A stretch of 64,000 bases of DNA, taken from assembly GCF_026914185.1 (NCBI RefSeq), contig NC_070566.1, positions 6,758,001 to 6,822,000 on the forward strand, read 5' to 3'. The translations under genes were made by a program, and so were the position numbers. Of the stretch, positions 22,113-34,790 are shown piece after piece (position 1 is the stretch's first letter; every line of letters begins with the position of its first letter). The notes under the pieces were generated by a model, which worked only from the letters and a program-made list of their open reading frames with translations, was not told where the DNA came from and did not search any database. This DNA is from Puccinia triticina (Eukaryota; Basidiomycota; Pucciniomycetes; Pucciniales; Pucciniaceae).

Positions 22113-22511
22113 CTATCCATTTCCCTTCCAAGCTCTATTCTCCCCTTTGAGTAGTTCCACAGCGGTGAAAATTAAATTTACATACAAACGCTTACACCCC
22201 CAAGCATCAACAGGGTTCTGGGAGTACTGCATCCCTATTCTTGGATAATCCAAGCCTTGGCCACTTCCACTTGCAATTGTTAGGCCCGGATAATGCTCAA
22301 CCTCACCCACGCACAAACAACCCAACCCTTCTTCCCCAACACCTTCAATGGTGATGCTCCCACTTTTGGTGAATGGTCTCAGCCAGACGCATGGATCAAA
22401 CTTCATGGTATGTTCCCTAAGATCATGGTATGTTCCATATGAAACCCCCTCCTCCACCGTGCATGAGTTCCCTCCGGTCCTGATGTAGACTCCATCCCTA
22501 ATAATTTCACC
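22113..22511 (-). pseudogene. unrecognised ORF interrupted by element C
   Basis: The minus strand is open from the left edge of element C's LTR (about 22510) to a stop at 22113, giving about 130 residues (G-D-G-V-Y-I-R-T-G-G-N-S and I-T-I-E-G-V-G-E-E-G-L-G-C-L motifs). The open frame continues directly into the LTR junction, so element C probably inserted into it. It may be a host gene or another repeat. I do not know the family. Confidence 0.35.
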
Positions 22512-23169
22512 TTTGCTGACAGCTCTGTTTATGAAGCTTAGGGCAAAAACCCGTCAAAATAAGGGTTTTTAGCCCTAGCACTATAACTGTGCTGATGTAA
22601 ACACTGGTAATTTAAATTACCAAGCTTGTTACGTGGCAAAGATGACCATTACAAGGGTTTTAACACTCTGTAACAGAGGAGGAATTAATTATGTAATTAA
22701 TAATATGTAATTATTAATTACAGGGAATTAATTTGGCGTAAAAGTAGGTGGTAAGTGCTTAAACTGATTGGCTGCTTGACAGAGGCGGTGGTCTTACTGC
22801 AACTACTTATAAGGATAAAGCTTTAAATATACTAATAAGGGATTTTTGATGATTTAAAGGGTTTAATCCAGTGGATTTTACGTGCTGGGGAAGGTTTATA
22901 AGGAAAAGTGGCTACAAATGTAGCAGAGGAGAATATTCACGGCAAACTTACAGTTTATGGGCGGTGAATGGTCTGGGGGATCTTTTCCTGAGGGCCAAAT
23001 AGGCCTCTATTTATAGAGGGGACTTCAGTGGGCGTAAACACTGAGTCCTTTTCTCCCTATGGGAGTATCCAGGGCTGTAGCCGTGAAAAAGGGCTTGGCT
23101 GTGGGTATTTCAATTGTATTAAAATAGACTAATTTCCCTGACTCTGTCACATGACATGTTTATAGCCAA

Positions 23170-26100
23170 CTAGAGGCCAAGGCGGCTGCGCCGCTGCAGA
23201 TCTCATGGCAAGTGTCAGGCCAACTCTGGTTAGCTGAGATAATGAAGATGGTACCATGGTAATATCTCATAAATTTTTGCTTTGTTTTCCCTGCTTCTAC
23301 CAGTAACAGTGGTGCACTACCAATAATCAAATTATCTCCCAAAACCCACATGACCATTTCAACTATGGTATCATTGAAAAAGGTTTGACGTCTGTAACCT
23401 CAAATTGTTTTACTACTTGATCTCAATTTGATGACATTTTTTTATGCACATGATGTAAAGTGTAAGGCAAGCTCACACTTTCAATGCCAGTTCCTGCAAT
23501 TCCAACCATCCTTACCCCAGAAATTGGCCCAATTGAGGTGGTCCCTGTTAAATTGGTTGATTGACAAGAAAAATTTCATGATTGCACTGGGAATTCAGTT
23601 CAAATCAGCATTGCATGTACCTTTTGTGCATTATCACAGGCCATAAACTTATTCAAAGTTAATTGTGTGATTTGATTAATTGAAAACTTGAGCCAAATTG
23701 GCTCATTTCTTGTCGGGGTTTTGTAATTTGGCTACAGCACTGCCTTGATTTATCTTCTTGTTGTTTCCTTTTGACTGTAGCTGCCTGTTTGCACCCCCTT
23801 TTACAGTAGGAAGGCCCTAACACTTCACAATTACCAATTGCAAAAGAGTGATTTTATGGTAATGATTGGTCAATTAATCTCCATCACAACAGTTTTTTTT
23901 TACAAAAAAACATCATTTTAAGCCTCATTGTACACTGCATTTAGTTTGTTTTACGGGCATTTTAGGTATTCTTCATGTAACAAGATCACAAAATAGAGGT
24001 GAAATTGTCCGGCAAGAGAAGGAACTGTGATTTGGAGGAGAGCGAGAGACAGATTTCTAAATATGCAATGAAGCAGAAGGGGTGGGAGGATCAAAACAGG
24101 CCGCCAGTATTGGTTGCGAGTCCGAAAAATTTGAGTTCATGCAGGAGCACGTTAGGCTGGATCTTAATGGCATCGCCGAGGGCCAACAAGACCTCATAGA
24201 TGGGGCCAAGGGACATTTCTGATCCGGATCACTTGGTTCTTGTGGATCGCCGCGAGCTCTTGGTTGGTCCACTCCAGCCGGGTCGGCTTGGCTGTTCTGT
24301 TACGCTTGGATGTAGGTGTTGCTGGTTGTTTTGCTCGTTTTGTTCCGCTGGCTCGGGGCTGGCAGTAGTTTGTCTGCTGCTGCTACTCTTGTTCCATCCT
24401 CGCTCCTTCCTTGCTTCCTTCCATCTTCCGTTCGTTCGTTCATTTTTTTTTGGTTTTCAAATTTCGGTGGATGTCTTTGTGGAGCGAGTCATGAACACCG
24501 CGAAGACGCCCCACCGAGCACTCCCGCTCAGCTGGGACACACACACAGAACCCAAGACAACAGACTCAGCCTAATACATGATTACATAAATTGCAAAACA
24601 AAGGCGGTCAAGTCTTCCAACACTCCGGGCGTCTCTTGAGCACCAACTGGCATTCAGATCGCGAGAGGCACGACACCTGCACCCGCTCCTTCAACACGCG
24701 CTTGCATTCCCGCTCGGGGGAGGCCTCATCGAAGCAGATGCGGACGAGCTCCTCGAACATGAGCGGCGCAGACACAGAAGAGGGGGAGGAGGCGGAAGGA
24801 CAGGTGAGGAGTTTACAAGCATCGAGCACCTTGGAGAAGTGTCGCTCCAGTCTCAGGGGCTGTGTAGACCGGTCGGCAGAGAGAGAAGCGGTGGTGGTGT
24901 TGAGCCAGCCAAAGAGGAGGTCGAACTGGATCTGGAGCCCGCCCCGATGGCTGATCGCGCGGATCGAGAAGGGCTCAAAGACCATCTTGAGCAGCAACTT
25001 GGCCTCGATCTCCTGTGCGATCGGCTTCACCAGCCGGTCCAGCTTCACCCGCGGCCCCACCGTCCCCCGCAGATAGTTCATCCGCGCCTTCCACAGCCCG
25101 ATCGCCGGGACGATCTCCGGGGAGAGCTCGTCCACCTCTGCTGCTCCTCCTCCACTTCCCTCAGTCTCCGGGGCTGACTCCAGATCCCATCGTCTGTTTG
25201 AAGGGGGAGAGAGATCAGAAACTGGAAGAACACACGGCTGCAGAGAGACTAACTGACTTGGCGAAATACGGCTTAAGCTCTGCGGAGATTTCTTGCACCA
25301 CTTGGCGCACGATCGCCGCCTCGGCACGTTTAGCGAGCTCCTCGAACTGGGCCACCGCCGGACTGAACAGGGTGCGATCCAAGCCTGCTGCGGCCTCGAC
25401 GGACCTCAGGAGCTTGTCGAGCTCCGGGCTTGGGCTTTCCTCGCGGCCGAGTTTGTCGTAGAGCTCGGCATAGAACTGTATTGATGCACAGAGTCAGAGA
25501 AGTCTGTGTGGCAGTGGCGAGGGGGAGGCTCTCGCACCAGGTCGTCGTTCCAGGTCCGGAAGCAGGCCAAGAGCCAGTTGCAGCTGATGTACACCTTGAC
25601 CAGCCGTTCGAGGCCCTTCATCCCCACATTCATCTTGGCCCGCCCCGAGTCACCCCCGACGACGCTGATCAGTCGGCTGCGCTCGAAGCCGTCCAACACG
25701 CCTCCGATCCGCTGCGAATACGCCTCCAGGACGACCATCTGGATCTTCACCAGAAACGCCGTCTGGTAGCTCAGTCGCGGTAAGAGTTCGTATTTGCTCT
25801 TGATCTGCTCCACCAGGTCTTGCATCCCCAGCGACGAATTCGTCCCCGGAAGGCCCATGCTCATCGGCCGTTGGTCTTCCTCGTTGATCTCCCACGTATC
25901 GTTCGAGCTGATAATCTCCAGGCACATGTCATCCACAACTTACCACCACAAAACAAAACAAAAGAAAAGCTCTCAGTGCTGATAGGTCGATCCAAACACG
26001 CAATAAAAAGGGAGAGACCTACAGCGTTTCTCGGCCTCGAACCAAACGCTGAACCAATGCGGATTGGACAGAATTGCATCGGCTGTGCCCAGCCACTGAG

Positions 26101-27702
26101 CACTGTACCCAGTCGTGGATGGCTCGCTCGACAGATAGCCCATCTGCTTGATCGTCTGATCGAATCCGATCGCCTTTTCGATCGTATGCGCCAGAATTGG
26201 TTTCATCCCTAGTATACCCGGGATGCGCCGCTTGATCAACTGGACCGTAAAGCCGTGCTGGAATCCATCCCGCCATACTTTCAGCTACGTTTGCTTTGAT
26301 TGATACCATAAATTTTAAGAAGGATTTACAAATACTTTCGTCGAGCCTTGGCCACTCATTTCGAATAGTTTCTGGATATCAGACTTGATGAATTTTTCGT
26401 GCTCGGCCAGCCGGTCAAGGACGTGATTGAAGTACCATTCAGGCTACACAAAGCGAAAGAAAAAAAAAACACAATCTTTGGGATGAGTATTCTCTTTCAA
26501 AACGCCAAGAGGGGCCCGAGAAGACAGAGAAAGAAGAGCTGAAAGGAATACACACACCTTGTCTAGCCGGTTCGTCAGCCGAGAGCTGTCGAAATGGAAC
26601 CGGAAGCGCAGGATGATCGGCCGCAGAATCGCCTTGAGAAGGATCGAGCCCTCAGCGAGGGGCAGCCAAACCACATCGTCTTGGTCTGCTCGCTCGGGTT
26701 GTTGTTCAGCCAACGAGACCAAATCAGGTCTGCTGTTCAACCTAGATAATAACACACATAACTGATCATTGTTACAAAAGAAAAGTCAGTTTTCTTTGTA
26801 GGGATTTGATAGACGTACTTGTTTTGGAAGTTGACGGCGGTCTTGAAGGACGCTAGGATCCGAGTCGTGCTCGGCGCCTTGAACTCCCAGGATGTTTGGA
26901 TGAGTAGAAGGTATCGTTGCTCCTAGAAGGTGATGTGCGTGGCGGTAGATACGGGTATGAGGCGTTGTCAGGCTGGGGGCAAGTTGGTGTGGCGGCGGGA
27001 GGCTAGGGGGTGGTTATGACGGATTGGTTGGGGGCGGAGGGAGGAGCCGTGATGGGTGTGGGTTGGGCGGCGGAATAAAGCTGAGTTGTCAGGAGTGGTA
27101 GTGGCTGCCGAGGCGATGGGTTGGCATGGCGGTGTGGAGGAGGCTGATTGAGATGGAAACAAGGTGGTTGGTGGTCATCGCCTAGGTGACTGGATGGATT
27201 GATAGGTGCGAGTAGGGTGGTTGATGGTGAGTGCGGGCATTGAGGAGGGATGAAGGTGGGGGGCAGTGGCTATAAGAAGGTGTGCGGACTGGTTGGTTAA
27301 TCCCCAGGCGACTCCCAAAGCTGTAATTCCAGCCAAGGGGTCGTCTCACCACCGTCCGCTGTTGCAATTGCGCAGTCCGGCGGTGGATATTCGTGGGCCC
27401 CCCTGTGCTTTAGGGCTGGGGGTCTTCTTCCCAGCACTTTTTGACCCTGCTAGACAGGGATGGGTGTTGGGCCACGGTGTGTCAGCTTGCTGCGCTGGGT
27501 GGCTGGGTGCGGGCTGGTTTTTTTGTAGCATTTTTGTGCATTCTTTTTGTTTTTTGGGTTTTTGTGGGGAGAGTTATTGTTTGTTGTTTCTGTGGTTTGT
27601 AAAAGGGGAAACCCTTGATTTTTTTTTTTTTTGTTTTGGCTACTTTGTAGGGTGAACCCTTGAATTTTTTTTGTACGAACCTGAGGCTTTAATATACTTG
27701 GA
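23170..27702 (-). mobile_element. non-autonomous Helitron H2 carrying a RINT1-like gene
   Basis: On the minus strand it begins TCCAAGTATATTAAA (at 27702) and ends with hairpin GCGGC-GCA-GCCGC, then CCTTGGCCTCTAG (23170). Host bases are A at 23169 and T at 27703 on the plus strand, as expected for A^T insertion. Termini match H1 and H3. The interior holds seven exons of a RINT1/Tip20-like gene in the same sense as the Helitron, G/T-rich sequence at 26923-27700 and unassigned DNA at 23200-24600. No Rep/helicase is present. Confidence 0.85.
24608..26922 (-). CDS. RINT1/Tip20-like vesicle-tethering protein, C-terminal exons captured by a Helitron
   Basis: RINT1/Tip20 is a subunit of the ER-side Dsl1/NRZ tethering complex for Golgi-to-ER vesicles. 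Seven exons join without a stop: 26922-26819, 26740-26558, 26443-26336, 26284-26023, 25938-25538, 25475-25258, 25193-24608. All six introns are GT-AG and 51-82 nt. Recognisable family features are P-E-W-Y-F-N-H-V, W-R-D-G-F, H-W-F-S-V-W-F-E-A-E, and L-L-P-R-L-S-Y-Q-T-A-F-L-V-K-I-Q followed by Y-S-Q-R-I. About 620 residues remain; the family is usually longer and the N-terminal exons are absent upstream of 26922, where sequence turns G/T-rich. No start codon or promoter is evident. Family assignment is from memory of the pattern. An intact frame suggests recent capture. Confidence 0.7.
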
Positions 27703-28077
27703 TTGTCATGTGAAAGAGCTTCAGTAGAAGTCTACATAATACTTTCACGGGGTATTTTTACACGAGTAATATTACTCATTATTGTACAACAGTTTATTTT
27801 TATGTACTTTAATTGTTTTACTAATTTTTTGTATGTAATGCTATTTTTGGGCGCTTTCTGTGGCCAATTCTTAATTATACAATTAGTACATGAAGGAATA
27901 GGAATAAGGGGGTACTTTAAGTGGGTGACCCCCCTTAATTTATGATGAGGAATCTGATTCTGCAATAATAATTTAATAATTATTATTATTTACTGAGTTA
28001 TTGCAGTCTTTTGGATACTTGATGTATCTCTAAGGCTGACACTCGCCCCCTCTAAAAAGGTTAAATTCTGAAATAAT

Positions 28078-31000
28078 TTAATCTTTGTGTTTAGAGTTCT
28101 TGAATCTTCTTAGATATTTATTCGCATCTTTAATGTCTTTTTCTGGTAGCCATTCATCTTCATGAATTGGGTTCCTGTATCTTACAAGATATAATTTATC
28201 TTTCTCTCCTCTGATCTTCTTGTCTTTCAAGATCTTATGAATTTTCTTCTCCTCTGACTCTTCAAGTGGAGGTACTTCTGCTTCAGGTATTTCCTTGCGT
28301 AAAGGGAATAATTCAGCATCTGATTCATTATAGTGTTTGAGTAAGCTTACTGGGAATGTAGGATGTTTCTTTTCTAATTCTCCATATAGTTCCACTTCTA
28401 CTGCATTTGGTCCATGTAATACCTTGACTACAAATGGGTCAACAAATGCATTCCTAAGCTTCTTAGGTCCTTTAATATTAGTAAAGTTTGTAGTTGATAT
28501 TAATACTAAATCTCCTATTTTGAAGCTGGGTACTTTATGCTTTTTGTCCCATTTTTCTCTGCTGTATTCAAATGCATTATCCATGCTTTGTTGGGCGTGT
28601 TTTCTGGCTTTGTCCAGCATGTTTTTAAAGCTTGCTGCTGTGGGATGTAGTTCTACCAAGTCCTTCTTCAGGCTGTCTTGTGGTAGTCTGGGGTTCCAAC
28701 CTTTCTCTAAAATAGCTGGTGTTTTCCCTGTTGATGCATGGGTTGATGTTCTGTAGGCTAGTTCTAGGGCTGGTAATAATGTGACCCAGTCATGAGTAAA
28801 TCCATCAGAGTCTTTAAATTCTAATCCATAGGCACAGAATCTCCTTAGCATGTCTTCCAAGGTTTGAATCATTCTCTCTGCTAGTCCATCTGTTTGTGGA
28901 TGGTAGGCTGTTGAGAAAGAGAGTTTAGTGCCAAATAGGCGGTACAGTCCTCTCCATAGATCTGATGTAAACTTGGGATCGCTGTCACTGATGATATTTT
29001 TGAATAGTCCTGTCCATGAAATCACTTATTGCCAAATCATTATTGCTGTGTCCATAGCTGTATCATCTTTGTGACATGGTAAGAATATAGGTGTTTTACT
29101 AAATCTGTCTACAATAACTAGACATGCATTATAGTTTTTCTTTCCTCCAGGTGGTAATCCTGTGACCCAGTCCATGTTAACTGTTTCCCATGGTCTAGTG
29201 GGTTCTTCTATTTTCATCATATGTCCAAACCTTTTGCCTGTTGCTTTATTTGCTCTCTGGCATCTTTCACATGTAGTGCAGTATGTTTCTACATCTTGTT
29301 GCCATGTTGGCCACCATGCTAGGTTTCTTACTCTGTCTTCTGTTCTGTCTGAAGATAGATGGCCAGATGATGTACTGTCATGGCATTCATGTAGTAGTGT
29401 ATTGATCAATACTCTGTCCATTACTGTTAGTACACATGTGTGTTTGGATCTATGGTAGATGATACTGTCAAATAGGTGAAATCTTCCTTCTTGGTATGAT
29501 TTCTTCCATGCTGTATCTAGTGCTGCAATCAGGTCATCATCTTTTGAATCTGTTTTGGACAATATTTGTACTAGTAATGTAGAGTTCTTGTCTTGTTTGT
29601 AACTATTTCTGATTTCGTCAAATAATTCATCTTCTAGTTCAGTAATGCTAATTCCCATAATTGGCAGTTCCTCTGGGTCTTCAGGTGCCCAGGCTGGATT
29701 ATCTGGTGTGTTTGGTAGGGACCATCTAGAGAGTCCATCTGCATTTTTATGCAATCTCCCTTCTTTATGAATTATTGTCATGTTACCTCTGTACACTTGG
29801 ATGGATATCTGCCATCTAAGCATATGTCTGTTAGAGGTTTTCATATTGATGAGTGATTTTAGTGCAATACAGTCTGTGATGACATCAAATACACTTCCAT
29901 CTAGATAGTAGTGGAGTTTCTCTAAGGCCCAGACTAAACATAAGCATTCTAGTTGGCTTGCTCCATATCTTGCTTCAGTTTTCTTGAGTTGTCTGGATAT
30001 GAAACAAATGGGACCTTCCACTGGTTTATCATTGATGATTTGTAATTGATGGAGGGCTGCTCCTAGTCCTTCCATTGAGGCATCAACATATAACACAAAA
30101 GGTTTCTTAAAATCTGGCATTAATAGTAGAGGTGCTCTAGTCAGGTGTTCTCTTATCCTATTAAATGCCATGTGTCTTTCTGTGGTCATTTCAAAGGCAG
30201 TATCATTGGAAGCTATCTCATACAAGCTTCTAGCCATCGCTGCATAGCCTTCTAAGTGTTGTCTGTAGTAGCTGGCAAACCCAAGAAAGCTTTGCATTTC
30301 TTTTTTGTTTGTTGGTGCTGGCTTCTGTAACACTGCTGCTACTTTATTCTGGTCTATGCATAATGCTAGTCCTGAAACTACATGTCCTAGTGCTTTAATT
30401 TCTGCAAATCCAAATGCACATTTCTTTAGTGAAATTTTCATGTTAACATTAATTATTTTTGTTAGAACTGGTTCTATTCTGCTCATATGGTCTCCCCATG
30501 TTTCAGAGCATATAATTATTTCATCTATGTATATAATTAGCCATCCCAATCCAAGTTCTTCACAGAAGATGGTATTCATCATTCTTTGGAAATGTGATGG
30601 GGCATTTTTAATTCCAAAAGGCATTCTGAGGTATTCATAAACACCTTTATGTGTTATAATTCTCAGGTATTTTCTTGCACGTTCTGTTACTACATTCTGA
30701 TGAAATCCTTTTAAAGCATCCATACTTGTAATGTATTTTGCTTTGGCCAGATTTGTCAGTGTCTCTTGTATCCTTGATATAGGATATCTATCTGGGACTG
30801 TGTAGGTGTTCAATGCACGGAAATCTCCAACCATGCATGATTTACTATTGTGGTAGGTTATAATTACTGGTGTAGTTATTTCCACCTCTTCATCATGCCC
30901 TACTTTTCTAAGGACATTGAGCCTTACTAACTCATCCAGGTGTTTTGAAAGCTCTTCTCTTGCTCTAGGGCTTGCTGGGTAAGCTGGTCTCCTTAGCAAA

Positions 31001-32018
31001 GGTGGGTATGGGCGCTCAATGTTTAATGTAATATCCACTTCGTGGCCTATAACTGCCCCTAGTGGTTCTTTATCTGATGCAAATGCTGTCTTGTTCCTAT
31101 ACAGCATACTGCGTAACTGTAATAGTTGATCTACACTCAGTTTATCATTAAAATTAGCTTCTGCTAGTTGTTCTCTTCCAAATCTTTCTTTTTCTTCATC
31201 CTGTATTTCTACTTGTTCCACAGGTAAAGGCTCTTTGGATTTAAATAGGAATTTCTTCTTTTTATTGTCATTCCCAATAGTGAAGTATCTTTCTCTGCTA
31301 TTGGTTATGTCAAAGCCATAGATATTGAAGTAGTCATTTCCCAGGATGAAGTGTTTACTTACTGCATCCTCTATTACAATGAATTTTACTGTCATCCTGA
31401 CTGATCCTGTTGGGTGAGGAATTATTATGGGGCATTCAAATACTCCTATTGGCTTCATGGTACTACTGGCACTGTTTATTCTTACTTTTCCTAGTGGTAG
31501 AAGAATATCCTTGTAGTCTGGGCATAATTTTCTCAAGTATGTCTCAGGTACTACTGAGCAATATGCACCACTGTCTAGTAACATTTCTGCTTCTCTACCA
31601 TTAAACAGTATATGTGTAATGTTGGTTTTACCAGCTGTGTAGCCTTTCCCTCTTGTAGGTTTGGTTTTCATCAGTCTGGCTTCCTGGATATTTCCTATAG
31701 GTTGTCCAGGATGCCATGCTTGTGGTAAATTGTGCTCTGTTTCAGCTTCTGCCACTTCTATGTCTATGTTGATCATATTACAGGACCCTGATGATACTGA
31801 TGACCCATCATCATGTGTTTCCTCTGTGTCTGATTGGGTCTTTTCTTCAGCTGTCTCTTCTGCCTCTATTTCGACATTATTAATGTTTTTCTTTGGTTGA
31901 GGGCAGTTTGGTGAAGTGTGGCCCATTTTACCACAGTTGTAGCACTTCTTATCCTTCTGATAACTCTGGTCTCTTGAAGAGGATGGTTTTTTCTCTTCAG
32001 TTTTGTCTCCTTGATATT
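28078..32018 (-). pseudogene. element C pol with gag zinc knuckle, protease, RT, RNase H, integrase, chromodomain
   Basis: Minus-strand order: CCHC knuckle near 31935, protease L-L-D-S-G-A near 31575, RT, RNase H near 30085 (V-D-A-S-M-E-G), integrase HHCC finger near 29375-29265, catalytic Asp near 29170, second Asp near 28980, Glu near 28880, chromodomain-like tail 28220-28080. Two lesions: the RT motif is Y-I-D-E instead of Y-I-D-D (near 30525), and a TAA at 29026-29028 lies between the first and second integrase Asp, replacing an Arg/Lys position. The frame enters on the right from the transposon insertion site, where it continues into gag. Confidence 0.9.
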
Positions 32019-32021
32019 TAG

Positions 32022-32806
32022 CACTGCCAGAAAAACTCTAGAAACTGCTTGCAGTTGAGATGCAAGAGCTCCAACCAAACCCCTGCTCAAGCTCAACCCA
32101 AGCACTGGTTTTTGTGCTCAGGGGTTTCAAGTGGTGGCACATCCTGATTGAGAACTAAGGCAACTCAACGCCTGTGCGGCCCTGTGCACCATGACTCAGA
32201 ATGCTCATCCCTCTGCTAAGGATAAGCCAGCCTCCCTCGCAAAACCTCGATGACAGGCATTCTTCCTGGCCAACAAAGGCTACACAATCTGGATGTCCAT
32301 GAGGCACTCCAGGGCACTCCTCCTGGCCGCAAGAGTTGGCACACAATGGCCAGCAGCACATAACGGCTGTCAAACAACGTAGGCTGGTGACGCGATGGCC
32401 AATACATATTGGCCATCAAATCAAGCCAGCTCCACCTGATGGCGTTTGTACAGACCAGCCTCACGCGATGGGCGGCACATACAGCAAGGCCAGGAAAGCT
32501 TGCGGGTCCGGCAGCCTGAAAATCAACCAAACAACTTTGTTGATTTCAGCCACCGGACCTGTATGCCCTTCCAAACATTCCAACTCTTCCACCTTCTTCC
32601 ACCTCCGTCCCCCCCAATCGCCCCCCCCCCCTCCAACAAACATGCCCCCCGACCCATTTCCCCCTCCCCGCCCGACCGGACCCACTCACCATCCACCCAC
32701 CCACAATCCTGCCAGCCAGCCAGCCACCCGCCAAACCAAAAAAAAAAAACCGCTACCGGTGAGCAGGCCATTCCACTCCGCCGCCCCCATTCTCACCCAT
32801 CCACAG
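32022..32806 (+). repeat. left long terminal inverted repeat of the Tc1/mariner-type transposon
   Basis: This pairs with 37283-38064. It contains a C-rich tract (near 32610-32720) with CCAGCCAGCCAG repeats. ORFs within it on either strand recur mirrored in the right TIR and are not separate genes. Confidence 0.85.
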
Positions 32807-33129
32807 CTGACCCCTCCTTCCCCCTGCACCCATCCTTTGCCCGGCATCCAGACCCGCACAAGGCCTTCCAGCTGAGCAACTTTTCCGCCGGTGAGCAGCC
32901 CCAACCATCCATGCCAGCCTTCCCCCCCCCCATTCATCCAGCTGACCTTGTTCCCCCTGTGTCCTTTTCCCGGATTCCAGATCCGCACAAGCCCTTATAC
33001 TGCTCCGCCGACAAGTCCAAGGACACCGCAGCCACTCAATCCCATCCCGCTAACGGTGAGCCCTGTTTTTTTTTGGGCCCTTGCTTCATGCTCCCCCCAC
33101 TCACCAATTTTTTCCCTTGGGTAGGCCCG

Positions 33130-34261
33130 ATGGTCTTTGTGAAGTACTCACGCGACGTCAAGGTAATTGTCGTCAAAATGGCCGTGCGAGGACAGACCCT
33201 CGCCGAGATCAATCGGACCCTTGACCACAAGGTGTCCAAAGACTCCCTCCTCCGGTGGAAAAATCTGTACCGACACACCCGCGATGTTGTCCGAGACCCG
33301 GCACTGTACGCCAAGCGGGGTCGCCCTTTGGCCTTCAGCCGCGAGGAGGCCGAGTTTGTGCTCGCTGCGCTGGAGGCAGAGCCAACCCTGTACCTGGATG
33401 AGATCCAGAATCACATCCAGGCAATGACCGGCACCCAACATCCCCTCAGCACGATCCAAGCCAAGTTGAAGTTCCGCCTCCTCATGACAAAGAAAACTGC
33501 CCGCACGGTCAACCCAAACCAATGCCCAGATGCTCGGGCAAACTACATTGCCCGCGTCGGTAATTACCCGGTGGAATTCCTGGTATTTGTCGGTAAGCAA
33601 GACTTGCGGGAACTTTCTGTCTGCATTTGCGCTGTTACTAACCCATTGATTGGCCCCCAGACAAAGCTGGAGTATCGCTAGGAACTCACTCACGGGACAA
33701 GGCTTGGGCCCTCCGCAGATGCCGCACTCAACGCATCCCTAAGCCCCTGGGGGCCCCTCGCGTCTCGGTTCTCCCGGCCGTGTCGTTGGACGGGTGTCTT
33801 GAGTGCATTGCTCAGGTAGGAACAATGCGCCGCATTGACATGGAGTATTTTCTCGAGGATGTTTTGGTAAGATCTCCGGTCTGGTCCCATTGGTGCGAGT
33901 AAGATGTAATTGATTTGGTCTGCGTTATATCGTTTCCTAGATTCCAGTGATGAATCCTTTCCCCGGCCGAAACAGTGTCCTCATCATGGACAACGCCCCC
34001 ATCCACCATGGGGGTCAAATTGCGGAAATATGTGCGGACGCTGGTGTCCTTCTGCTGTATTTGCCGACATATTCACCCGACTTCAACCCTATTGAAAAGG
34101 TTTTCGCGACCCTCAAAACCTACCTGAAGCGCCTCGAAATACTCACTGGGACCCGACAGGATGCTCGGATCATCAAGGAGGTGCTCCCCAATGTAGCAAA
34201 TCCTCGGATGATGAGGAACCTATTCCTCGGGAGTGGCTACTCGGCAGGAATGATGTTCTGA
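33130..34261 (+). CDS. DDE transposase of the IS630/Tc1 type
   Basis: Exons 33130-33592, 33661-33866 and 33941-34261 join to exactly 330 codons including the stop (329 aa). Introns are 68 and 74 nt, GT-AG. The N-terminal half has helix-turn-helix-like sequence (T-L-A-E-I-N-R-T-L and P-L-S-T-I-Q-A-K-L). The catalytic triad is visible as F-V-D-K-A-G (formed across the first splice), I-M-D-N-A-P-I-H-H, and Y-S-P-D-F-N-P-I-E-K-V, the spacing usual for DDE_3 transposases. I chose the ATG at 33130 because it follows non-coding TIR-proximal sequence; the frame is open further upstream, but that part is low-complexity. No lesion is seen, so the element may be autonomous. Confidence 0.85.
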
Positions 34262-34499
34262 TCCCCGTGGCGGTTCCATTCCGTTTCCTGATGATTTTCT
34301 TGTTTTATTCTTTCTTGTTTTATATTGTGCTTGCTTGTTGGTTGGCCTTTGAGGCTGACGCAACAGACCTTGCAATGCACAATCTACACTACCAAAAAAA
34401 CCCTTCGGAGGATCGCTTGCCAAGCAACCCGCGGCGCGGTGCCTTCGTTCACCAACCATTGCGCGTTGGGTCCATTCCTACTGGGGCAAGCGCCCCCTG

Positions 34500-34790
34500 G
34501 GGGGCATTTTGTAACGCGCATTCCCCCGGCCTAAGTCCTCACTCGCCCCCTCACTCGCCCCTGGCGACTGCTTCTGCACAGCTAAGTCCTCACTCGCCCC
34601 AATGTTGCAGCTGGCGCAATTGCATCATGTCTGCGATGTTCTTGCGATGATGATGGGTGCTGGGTCTGCACAGGCAAGTCCTCACTAGCCCCTGGGGGCT
34701 GCTGCTGCACAGCCAAGTCGTCACTCGCCCCTGGGAGCTGGTGAACCACAGCCCCTACCGATGCTCCCGCTGGATGACGCGCAGGCAAGT
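34500..34790. repeat. minisatellite at the tail of the second gene
   Basis: Units of about 45 bp with AAGTCCTCACTCGCCCCTGG and a CTGCTGCACAG spacer recur five or six times, degenerate. They overlap the end of the minus-strand gene that stops at 34721. Between 34262 and 34500 I see no gene. Confidence 0.65.

Larger units (their letters stand above)
22517..28041 (-). mobile_element. 3' LTR of element C, split by Helitron H2
   Basis: The LTR parts are 22517-23169 and 27703-28041 (about 992 bp together). It starts TGACAGCTCTG, as at 63861, and ends AAGGCTGACA. The expected target copy on the left is TTTGC (22512-22516); its partner lies beyond the window. Confidence 0.85.

Noticed and set aside
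24591..25783. Plus-strand ORFs over the RINT1-like region
   Set aside because: They are shadows of GC-rich exons; only the minus strand has consistent splice sites and family motifs.
24608..26922. Complete functional RINT1 gene
   Set aside because: The N-terminal exons are missing and the sequence lies within Helitron ends inside an LTR, so it is a captured partial copy.
32336..33129. Long plus-strand ORF running from the left TIR into the transposase
   Set aside because: The TIR part is low-complexity and mirrored in the right TIR. The transposase domain begins at about 33130, so I used that ATG.
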